Origin: Flavobacteriales bacterium
Lineage (GTDB): Bacteria > Bacteroidota > Bacteroidia > Flavobacteriales_D > Crocinitomicaceae
Reading direction: 5' to 3'
Length of the DNA stretch: 6,898 nucleotides
Assembly: GCA_947461185.1 (NCBI GenBank)
Contig: CANHJY010000104.1
Coordinates: forward strand, 1 to 6,898
How positions within the stretch are numbered: position 1 is the first letter of the stretch; each line of letters opens with the position of its first letter. The translations under genes were made by a program, and so were the position numbers. The notes below the pieces were generated by a model. That model saw only the letters and a list, made by a program, of their open reading frames with translations, ran no database searches and had not been told where the DNA came from. Shown here piece after piece: positions 1 to 5,875 of the stretch.

Positions 1-213
1 AGGCACATGATCGATGGTAAGCGCGGCGACTCTTATGAGTTCGCGCTCATGTGTCCGGGATGTCACCGAAGCGAAGGAGGAAAGTTCGGCGACGGAATTG
101 GTCAGTTGTATTCGCGAACCAGCGACAAGCGTTGGCTTTTAACCTTTGGTTTCACCGATGATCAGCTTGCGGAATTCGGAGATGAAGATGACGACGATGA
201 CAATGATTTTTAA
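1..213 (+). CDS. Small acidic-tailed CPGC protein, possibly 5'-truncated
   Basis: I do not recognise this protein. The frame is open to the first base of the window. The ATG at position 7 gives 68 residues, but with only six bases upstream it could be an internal Met of a longer gene. The visible part has a single C-P-G-C knuckle (Cys16 and Cys19 from that ATG) followed by His20. This is half of a possible zinc ribbon; a second Cys pair would have to lie upstream. The C-terminus is extremely acidic: DEDDDDDNDF in the last ten residues. It ends 14 bases before the next gene on the same strand, so the two are probably co-transcribed. Base composition is richer in GC than the nuclease genes downstream. 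A role in DNA or nucleic-acid mimicry could be imagined from the acidic tail, but nothing in the sequence proves it. Confidence 0.5.
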   Translation, partial: RHMIDGKRGDSYEFALMCPGCHRSEGGKFGDGIGQLYSRTSDKRWLLTFGFTDDQLAEFGDEDDDDDNDF

Positions 214-227
214 CTATTGAAATAACC

Positions 228-488
228 ATGGATTTAAAACTTGTATCCGAAGAACTCGCCTTCATTCGAACGGAATTGAAGCGCTTAGACGAAGCTTTTA
301 TTGAAGCCGCACAGAATCAATATTATGAGAGGGCTTCAGAGTTCCGATTTGAAAAACACAAGAACAAATTGCGTCTGCATGAGCTGAAATATAACTGTTT
401 GGTCTACTTGGAAGAATGCGAGTTTAAATGGTATCGCTGGAAGCAATTGCAGGAGGTACGGTTGTTTATGCATAGGGAGTTTGGTTAA
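228..488 (+). CDS. Hypothetical 86-aa helical protein with a UVR-like stretch
   Basis: The protein is unknown. It is 86 residues long, highly charged, without Cys-rich or membrane segments, and reads as almost entirely alpha-helical, probably coiled-coil. Residues about 24-55 (EAAQNQYYERASEFRFEKHK and onward) resemble the UVR motif of UvrB, UvrC and McsA/ClpC-type proteins, whose pattern is roughly (Y/F)E-x-A-x-x-x-R-x-x-I. This is a visual resemblance over a short helix and may reflect only generic helix composition. The C-terminal third is aromatic-rich (two Trp, several Tyr and Phe). ATG at 228 is the natural start: it follows the upstream stop by 14 bases and there is no strong Shine-Dalgarno, as is usual in Bacteroidota. 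It is probably the second gene of an operon entering from the left edge. Confidence 0.6.
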   Translation: MDLKLVSEELAFIRTELKRLDEAFIEAAQNQYYERASEFRFEKHKNKLRLHELKYNCLVYLEECEFKWYRWKQLQEVRLFMHREFG

Positions 489-693
489 TTTCATAGAATC
501 CTACCATGGATTTATGTATTGGAATAAAAGATATTATAGCTCATCTATAATTCTACTTCAGATATATATATATTAGACTTCTATTACTGTTGAAACTGAG
601 TTGGTGGAAATTTAGAAAAATAACAGGTAATGACTACAGGCAAAAAGCCATAGATATATGCCATTTCAAACATTGATAATATTAGTTTTCTAA

Positions 694-725
694 TTGTGGT
701 AGTTTACTGTTAAAATGTAGGTTTT
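694..725 (+). promoter_or_regulatory. Candidate Bacteroidota-type promoter for the 192-aa nuclease gene
   Basis: TTG at 694-696 is followed after 21 bases by TAGGTTTT at 718-725. This matches the Bacteroidota primary sigma consensus TTG-N(17-23)-TAnnTTTG in all positions except the last base. It would place the transcript start near 732, giving a leader of about 20-25 bases before the ATG at 755. The 489-754 gap is otherwise AT-rich with no gene that I can support. The call rests on consensus matching in AT-rich DNA, where chance matches are common. Confidence 0.35.
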
Positions 726-754
726 TATTAACTTGCGTTTAAAACTCCCTTAAA

Positions 755-1333
755 ATGAAAAATATCCCGCTAAGTACGAAAAAGAAATTAGAGTCAGCAT
801 TGAAAAGTTCTCTCAAATTGGCATTGGTTGAAATGAAGTCAGTTAAGAAAGGCTTTTCAGAAGAATCTCTGCGCTATATCGTAATGTCGGAAATCAGTAA
901 GAAAGAAATATGGGGTACTTTTCCGAATCCTATTGAGAGTGAGAATAAACTTTTATTTGAACAAGAGTATAACATATTAAAAATCAAAAAAAGGACGTTT
1001 AAACCTGATATTATTTCAAAAAATGAGAACGAGCACTTGTTGGCAATTGAATTAAAAATAAAGAATGATATTATCGATGTTCGTAAATGTAAAGAATACA
1101 TTAGCGAAAGTAAAGGATGGGTTAGTTTTGATTTGGCCGCTGCGGTTTATGCAATAATGCCAGGGGCCGGACAAATTAACTACCATATGGAACAAAAAAT
1201 AAATCACGCAGAGAAAATAGGTAAAAATATTCATAATTCTCGATTACTTGTGGCATTTGTTGAATGGGAAAGGGATTTGTTGGGACGTAATGGGTCTTCG
1301 AAAAGCAGAATTAGATTAGAATGGATTTACTAG
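755..1333 (+). CDS. PD-(D/E)XK superfamily nuclease-like protein
   Basis: This 192-aa protein is probably a soluble DNA-cleaving enzyme of the restriction-endonuclease-like fold. The signature is Pro84-Asp85 (in FKPDII) followed 14 residues later by Glu99-Leu-Lys101 (in LAIELKI), with hydrophobic beta-strand residues around both. This is the standard P-D...E-x-K metal-binding arrangement. An earlier helix with Glu69/Glu71 (LFEQEYN) fits the conserved N-terminal acidic helix. The helix after the second strand (DVRKCKEYI, residues 108-116) matches the usual Lys/Gln-bearing helix, and a later strand (LLVAFVEW) completes the core. Length is typical for a single-domain nuclease without a DNA-recognition domain. 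It stands alone: no partner methyltransferase shares its operon, and the type IIG gene begins 218 bases downstream. It could be a type II restriction enzyme, a defence effector or a degenerate relic. The exact family is not identified. Confidence 0.65.
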   Translation: MKNIPLSTKKKLESALKSSLKLALVEMKSVKKGFSEESLRYIVMSEISKKEIWGTFPNPIESENKLLFEQEYNILKIKKRTFKPDIISKNENEHLLAIELKIKNDIIDVRKCKEYISESKGWVSFDLAAAVYAIMPGAGQINYHMEQKINHAEKIGKNIHNSRLLVAFVEWERDLLGRNGSSKSRIRLEWIY

Positions 1334-1445
1334 TTTTTCGGATTCAGTTGTTTTAAGAGAGGCGGTTCTTTGCCGAGAGGGAGTGAAGTTGATGTTAATT
1401 AAACATAGGTTTCTGCTTTATTTATTACATTTATCTGAGAGTTTC

Positions 1446-1453
1446 TAACTTTG
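1446..1453 (+). promoter_or_regulatory. Candidate -7 element upstream of the type IIG gene
   Basis: TAACTTTG is an exact match to the Bacteroidota TAnnTTTG -7 box and lies about 100 bases before the ATG at 1552. The expected upstream TTG is missing; only TTTATTA at 1421-1427 is near the right spacing. A weaker alternative closer to the gene is TTTG at 1488-1491, then 19 bases, then TAAGCTAG at 1511-1518. No controller-protein gene precedes the restriction-modification gene, so no C-protein operator is expected. Confidence 0.3.
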
Positions 1454-1506
1454 GGCCACACTGATATTTGGGTTACGTTAGGTGTGTTTTGTGCGAATTT
1501 AAGAGA

Positions 1507-1516
1507 GTTATAAGCT
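1507..1516 (+). repeat. Inverted 10-mer GTTATAAGCT before the type IIG gene
   Basis: GTTATAAGCT is the exact reverse complement of AGCTTATAAC at 4623-4632, which lies just after the stop of the type IIG gene. The pair frames the gene, 36 bases before the start and 5 bases after the stop. In integron gene cassettes the 5' end (G|TT...) is complementary to the R'' box of the cassette's own attC, which is the relationship seen here. A chance match in AT-rich spacers is possible. Confidence 0.4.
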
Positions 1517-1551
1517 AGACATTAAAACAAGTTAGATTAATAAAAAAAAAC

Positions 1552-4500
1552 ATGAAATTTGAAACCGCCTACCAAAAAGTTTGTGAATTAGTCGATGACT
1601 TTGAGAAACACAGCGATCTTTATATGAATAATTTTGATGAGGCCAGCACAAGAAAGCGCTTCATAGACAAATTTTTCTCAGCTTTAGGTTGGGCAGTTGA
1701 ACCAGACAATAAAATCAGTCCACATTTACAAGAGGTAACAGTGGAAGACCCTCAAAAACAAATGAAAAATGAAGGGACAAAATTTGCAGACTACGCATTT
1801 TTTACTGTCAATGGCGAGAAACGAAAACACGCATTCTTCGTTGAGGCAAAGCAACCATCAGTGGAAATTAAATCAGCGTTGCCTTATTTACAAGTTAAAA
1901 ATTACGCGAAGTATAAAGGACTTCCGATATCCATTTTAACCGACTTTGAGCAATTTCATATTGTTGATTGTAGAACACCTTTTAGCGCTAAAAATGCCCT
2001 TGAAGGTGACCACAAAGAATTTATTTATACCGATTTTCGTGATAAGAATAAATTCAGATTTGTTTTCGATTTACTATCGAAAAAATCAGTTCATGAAGAT
2101 AGTATTGAAAGTTATGTTACTACGCTTAAAGCGAAAAAGGGATATGTTGTTGCCAAAGATCCATATGAAAAAATTGGCGATGAGTTTTTAGCTTATATCG
2201 AACAATTGCGATTTGATGTAGCTAGTAATTTTAAAAAGATTGATAATTCTTTAGACGGAGAGGAGTTGACAGAAGCAACGCAAAAGCTTATTGATAGACT
2301 AATTTTTATTCGGTTCCTTGAGGACAAACACATTGAACAAAAATCATACGTGCAAAAATGGGCAGATTCAAAAAAGCCCTATTCAGAATTTTTAAAAGAT
2401 TGTAGAGAATTCGACAAATTGTATAATGGAATTATTTTTAAGCAACATCCAATTGTAGATAATGTCAAATTTTCTCAAAATGATGATTGGTTTAGAAAAG
2501 TTTGTAGCGACATGGTTGATCCATTCAGTGACAAAAAGTTCTACTTCAACTATATCCCAGTGCATATACTCGGAAGCGTTTACGAAAGATTTCTTGGTTC
2601 GGTTGTGAGAGCAACACCGAAGAATATAAAAATTGAACAAAAGCCTGAAGTTGCAAAGGCGAATGGTGTTTTTTATACTCCGAAGTACATTGTTGACCAC
2701 ATCGTTAATAAAACTGTAGGTAAAATTATTAAAGGTCTCAAGCCTTCTGAGATAGCCGAAAAATCATTTGCAGATATAGCTTGCGGTAGTGGTTCATTTC
2801 TCATAGGTGTTTATGACTGTATTCACAACTGCCTCGTTGCTTATTACAATAGACGAAAATCTGAAGCTCAAAAGGACGGTTGTATTTTAAATTCAAACGG
2901 ATTTTATAGACTGAGCTTAAAGCAAAAAAGAAATATTTTAATCAACAATGTTTTCGGCAATGATATAGATGCCCAAGCTGTAGAAGTTACTCAATTGAGT
3001 TTGTTTCTGAAAATGCTGGAAGATGAATCTCAAGAAACTATAATTCAAAAGAATAATTTACTGGATGTTGCAATATTACCCAGTCTGAATAGGAATATTT
3101 TCCACGGTAACAGTTTGATTGGAAAGGAAATTTATAATCAAAAAGATTTGTTTTCGGATGGAGATTTCAAAAAACTATATCCTTTCGAGTACTGGGATAA
3201 TCTTCCTAAACAAAAACATCTTGGAGGGTTTGACGCTATTGTTGGTAACCCACCATATGTAAAAGAATACACGAGTAAAGAGACTTTTGAAAATGTAAAA
3301 TTAGGTAAACTAAATGCGTATTACCAAGGTAAAATGGACCTTTGGTATTTCTTTGTTTGTTATGGACTTGATTTGCTCAAAGCGAATGGTCACCTAGGTT
3401 ATATTGTTCCGAATAACTGGGTGTCAAATTCAGGCGCAAGCATATTAAGAAACAAAATAATAAGTGATGCAAAAATAAATGCCTTAATTGATTTTGAAGA
3501 TTTTATGGTTTTTCAAAATGCTTCAATTCAAACAATGATAATCTTGCTATCAAAAAATAGTTCAGAAGATAATTATTCTTTTTTCAATCAAACATTTAAA
3601 GGCAAAAAGCTTAATGACATTCAAGTTGCGGACGATTTAGTACATGAGCAAATGAATAGTTCGACAATTGAACACCCGAAAATCACAAGATTGAAGTATT
3701 TAAATAAATTCTTGAAATTTGATGATGATGATTCTACATCAATCCTTGATAAAATAATATACAAAGCGAATTTTCAATTAACCAACAAAGAAGCTACCAA
3801 CGGAATACATCCGCATCATGGTTATTTGAATGCCAAAATGGTTGAAGAGCTACAAAACAGATTTCCAACTGGCACTGGAGTATTTGCCCTTTCCAAACTT
3901 GAACTTGATTCACTTCAACTAGATAAGTCGGAACAAAAACTAATTAAACCTTTTTATTCGACAACTGAACTTACAGAAAAATGGTGGGTTGACAGAAACA
4001 ATAAGGAGTTTATTATTTATTCTGACTCAACGTTTAAAGATGTGAAAAAAATGAAGGATTATCCCAGAATTAAAAAACATTTAGATCAATTTCACAAAAT
4101 AATCACATCTGATAATCGCCCATACGGCTTGCACAGGGCGCGTGAAGAAAAATTCTTTATTGGTGAAAAAATAGCTGTAGCCCGCAAATGCAAGGAGCCA
4201 TCTTTTATTTTTTCTGATCAAGACGCTTATTTTTCTGCTGCCTTTTATATTGTTAAAACAAGCCGAATTAATTTAAAATATTTAACTGCAATCTACAATT
4301 CTAGTCTTGTGAAATTTTGGCTCCTGAAACGCGGCAAAATGCAAGGAAGTATTTATCAAATAGACAAAGAGCCTCTACTAGAAATACCGTTATATGTTCC
4401 AGCAGATAAAAAACAAATAGACAAAGTAGCTCAAGAGGTTGACAAAGTAATTGCACTGAAGGAAACTCTTTCTAAGGCGAAAACAGAGGGCGATAAAACA

Positions 4501-4617
4501 TTTTACAAAAATCAAGTTGTCAGCATTGAATCTTCAATAGATGAGTTAATTTTTTATTTGTATGGAATCAATGAAAACGAACAAGTGACAATCAACACAA
4601 TACTGAAAAAGATATAA
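1552..4617 (+). CDS. Type IIG restriction-modification enzyme, Eco57I-like N6-adenine methyltransferase
   Basis: This 1021-aa single-chain enzyme should both cut DNA and methylate adenine N6, using S-adenosylmethionine, at one recognition site. Domains in order: an N-terminal PD-(D/E)XK nuclease, with Asp80 in KFADYAFF and Glu98-Ala-Lys100 in FFVEAK; a helical connector at about 180-365; then the gamma-class methyltransferase. In the methyltransferase, motif X is GVFYTPKYI (372-380), motif I is DIACGSGSF (408-416), the acidic NDID follows (470-473), and catalytic motif IV is NPPY (566-569). The C-terminal 300 residues resemble the TaqI-like target-recognition domain, including YGLHRAREEKFF at 858-869 and IYNSSLVKFWLL at 914-925. 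Length is normal for the family and all key residues are present, so it looks intact. The start is set by a 9-A leader directly before the ATG. It is markedly AT-rich compared with both flanks, suggesting horizontal acquisition. The recognition sequence cannot be read from the protein by eye. Confidence 0.93.
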   Translation: MKFETAYQKVCELVDDFEKHSDLYMNNFDEASTRKRFIDKFFSALGWAVEPDNKISPHLQEVTVEDPQKQMKNEGTKFADYAFFTVNGEKRKHAFFVEAKQPSVEIKSALPYLQVKNYAKYKGLPISILTDFEQFHIVDCRTPFSAKNALEGDHKEFIYTDFRDKNKFRFVFDLLSKKSVHEDSIESYVTTLKAKKGYVVAKDPYEKIGDEFLAYIEQLRFDVASNFKKIDNSLDGEELTEATQKLIDRLIFIRFLEDKHIEQKSYVQKWADSKKPYSEFLKDCREFDKLYNGIIFKQHPIVDNVKFSQNDDWFRKVCSDMVDPFSDKKFYFNYIPVHILGSVYERFLGSVVRATPKNIKIEQKPEVAKANGVFYTPKYIVDHIVNKTVGKIIKGLKPSEIAEKSFADIACGSGSFLIGVYDCIHNCLVAYYNRRKSEAQKDGCILNSNGFYRLSLKQKRNILINNVFGNDIDAQAVEVTQLSLFLKMLEDESQETIIQKNNLLDVAILPSLNRNIFHGNSLIGKEIYNQKDLFSDGDFKKLYPFEYWDNLPKQKHLGGFDAIVGNPPYVKEYTSKETFENVKLGKLNAYYQGKMDLWYFFVCYGLDLLKANGHLGYIVPNNWVSNSGASILRNKIISDAKINALIDFEDFMVFQNASIQTMIILLSKNSSEDNYSFFNQTFKGKKLNDIQVADDLVHEQMNSSTIEHPKITRLKYLNKFLKFDDDDSTSILDKIIYKANFQLTNKEATNGIHPHHGYLNAKMVEELQNRFPTGTGVFALSKLELDSLQLDKSEQKLIKPFYSTTELTEKWWVDRNNKEFIIYSDSTFKDVKKMKDYPRIKKHLDQFHKIITSDNRPYGLHRAREEKFFIGEKIAVARKCKEPSFIFSDQDAYFSAAFYIVKTSRINLKYLTAIYNSSLVKFWLLKRGKMQGSIYQIDKEPLLEIPLYVPADKKQIDKVAQEVDKVIALKETLSKAKTEGDKTFYKNQVVSIESSIDELIFYLYGINENEQVTINTILKKI

Positions 4618-4622
4618 TGGCC

Positions 4623-4632
4623 AGCTTATAAC
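4623..4632 (+). repeat. Inverted 10-mer AGCTTATAAC after the type IIG gene
   Basis: This is the mate of GTTATAAGCT at 1507-1516. It begins 5 bases after the TAA stop and directly precedes the long hairpin. It has the position of an attC R'' box (consensus RYYYAAC), although only the AAC end and part of the pyrimidine run fit. Confidence 0.4.
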
Positions 4633-4633
4633 A

Positions 4634-4692
4634 GCGTGCAAGCGCCATAACCCTGCTACAGGCGCAACACAGGGTTACAATCGCCTGCACGC
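4634..4692 (+). repeat. Long imperfect hairpin, attC-like or terminator
   Basis: The outer arms are GCGTGCAAGCG (4634-4644) and CGCCTGCACGC (4682-4692), pairing at 10 of 11 positions with one A/C mismatch. The inner arms are TAACCCTG (4648-4655) and CAGGGTTA (4670-4677), pairing perfectly over 8 bases. They are separated by a 3/4-base internal loop and closed by a 14-base loop. It is far more GC-rich than its surroundings and sits 17 bases after the type IIG stop. No T-run follows, so a canonical intrinsic terminator is unlikely on the plus strand. The two-stem layout with an internal bulge is like the folded single strand of an integron attC site, but the expected GTTRRRY box on the right is not present (the sequence there reads AAACAGTAAG). 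Confidence 0.6.
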
Positions 4693-4929
4693 AAACAGTA
4701 AGATTCAAACAAAATATTTCAAGATTAATTCAGTCACATGCTGTGAACCAAACTATATATGACAATATTGTTTCAATTTTAAATCATCAAGTTTCTTTTG
4801 AAATTTCATTCATCCGGCATGGAAGAGATTTGAAATTAGGTCAAGTGATGCGGACCAATGGATTTTGTTCTCTCTAAGTTGAATTATTCTATACGCAACT
4901 GGGTAATTCGTCAGACGATAACTGAGGAA

Positions 4930-4960
4930 TTGAGTTGTCCGAAAAAATCGGACAACTTAA
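4930..4960. terminator. Compact hairpin, probable terminator of the HNH-helicase operon
   Basis: AGTTGTCCGA (4933-4942) and TCGGACAACT (4948-4957) form a perfect 10-bp stem with a 5-base A/T loop. It can be extended outward by a G-T wobble and two A-T pairs (4930-4932 with 4958-4960). It begins 10 bases after the stop of the minus-strand HNH gene, the expected place for its terminator, and could also stop plus-strand readthrough. On neither strand is there a clean T-tract after the stem, so termination efficiency is uncertain. Confidence 0.6.
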
Positions 4961-4970
4961 ATTGTCATAA

Positions 4971-5849
4971 TCACCGCCCTCCCTCAAAAACATACTTCCT
5001 ATGATAACTCACATTCTCTTCGTTCAAATGGAAAGAGGAGTTACGAGGAAGGAATATTGGTTTTTGAGCAAATTCATGAAAGTACTCGTTAATGCGACTG
5101 CCGTTAAGTTTGGGAGAAATGAGTAAATCTCGATTTTCGGAAATGCTTATGGCGCCGCGGTCGAGGGCCCAGTGATGAATCTTGCACAACGCTATGCCAT
5201 TTGTTATGTGATCGTCTCCGAAATGTTGAATGGGTTTGACATGACAGGCATCTATTCCAATGAGAGCATCGCCTAATCGAATCGATTGATTGCAAATGGC
5301 ACACTGCCGCTCATAACTGTCGAGCACCTCTTCGACGAATAATCTTCCTCGACGTTGCTTTTGCACTTCTTGGACAATGGTTTCATTCAATAAACCATCT
5401 AATCCCAAATCGCGCAACAAGTCTTCATGATAAGCCTCCGGCCAGAATTCATTCAGCAGTTGCCAAACAAGACCTTTCGCATGTTGAATGTTCTGTAAAT
5501 AAGAGTAGAAGTTGTCTTCAAATTTCGCCACAGCTTCCAACGCTTCAGCGCGTGTAACCGAATTGGGATTCTTCAACATGCTTTTATCAATGGAACACTT
5601 CCACAATGTTGGACTGCTTCCCAAATAAACAAACGGATACTCAGGTTTCAAGGCCTTTATATTCTTCAATCCGTATTTGCTCAACAGCAATTTCAAATGC
5701 TCTTCAATCTCCCTAAAATTAAATTCATTGCTCTTGCCCTGAATCACATCGGCTATAGTCAACAGCAATAACAGCGGCTTATGCAATGAAACCACCGCAC
5801 CGGATTTATTGACTTTTATTTTGGCTAGTTCTTCTGAGTATTTGAGCAT
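4971..5849 (-). CDS. HNH endonuclease with ScoMcrA-type sulfur-binding domain (type IV restriction)
   Basis: This 292-aa protein is most likely a modification-dependent restriction enzyme that binds phosphorothioated DNA and cuts nearby. The N-terminal half (about 10-95) has the layout I associate with the ScoMcrA sulfur-binding domain: a hydrophobic helix after His-Lys-Pro (LHKPLLLLLT, 22-31), a second helix, then KPEYPFVYL...LWKC (68-85), where Tyr-Pro is thought to line the sulfur pocket. The C-terminal HNH domain has Cys183-x2-Cys186, Asp200-Ala-Cys-His203, Asn217-Gly-Ile-Ala-Leu-Cys222 and His225-His226, the full zinc and metal set of the HNH_2 type. The linker includes a basic stretch (QKQRRGRL, 163-170). 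It starts with ATG 26 bases after the helicase stop, so it is probably co-transcribed and perhaps works with it. No phosphorothioation genes are visible nearby. It could instead read another modification; the HNH assignment is much firmer than the ligand. Confidence 0.8.
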   Translation of the reverse strand: MLKYSEELAKIKVNKSGAVVSLHKPLLLLLTIADVIQGKSNEFNFREIEEHLKLLLSKYGLKNIKALKPEYPFVYLGSSPTLWKCSIDKSMLKNPNSVTRAEALEAVAKFEDNFYSYLQNIQHAKGLVWQLLNEFWPEAYHEDLLRDLGLDGLLNETIVQEVQKQRRGRLFVEEVLDSYERQCAICNQSIRLGDALIGIDACHVKPIQHFGDDHITNGIALCKIHHWALDRGAISISENRDLLISPKLNGSRINEYFHEFAQKPIFLPRNSSFHLNEENVSYHRKYVFEGGR

Positions 5850-5875
5850 CTGGTAAATTTAAGAATTAAAGTATC

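Larger units (their letters stand above)
4618..4970. other. Non-coding spacer between convergent defence modules
   Basis: This 353-base stretch separates the plus-strand type IIG gene from the minus-strand HNH operon. It contains a long imperfect hairpin near its left end (4634-4692) and a compact hairpin near its right end (4930-4960). The middle, about 4700-4925, is AT-rich. It holds one open plus-strand frame (4632-4877) without a credible start codon and a short direct repeat TTTGAAATT at 4797-4805 and 4828-4836. I see no gene, tRNA or mobile-element end in it. Confidence 0.6.

Noticed and set aside
506..550. 14-codon frame starting ATGGATTTA
   Set aside because: Too short and without other coding signals; better described as the second copy of a direct repeat.
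1456..1487. GTTAGGT box at 1477-1483 with CACAC/GTGTG arms, considered as an upstream attC
   Set aside because: The arms are only 5 bp and there is no matching ACCTAAC box at a suitable distance upstream, so it is not supportable as a recombination site.
1946..2191. Plus-strand alternative frame inside the type IIG gene
   Set aside because: Overlaps the real nuclease-domain reading frame; composition is typical of AT-rich out-of-frame translation.
2392..2700. Antisense open frame inside the type IIG gene
   Set aside because: It lies opposite a region with clear conserved methyltransferase-enzyme coding; its protein shows no recognisable domain.
4632..4877. Open plus-strand frame of about 81 codons after the type IIG gene
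   Set aside because: It begins right after a stop inside the hairpin region, has no early ATG or leader, and its first third is just translated palindrome. It might contain a gene fragment, but nothing recognisable.
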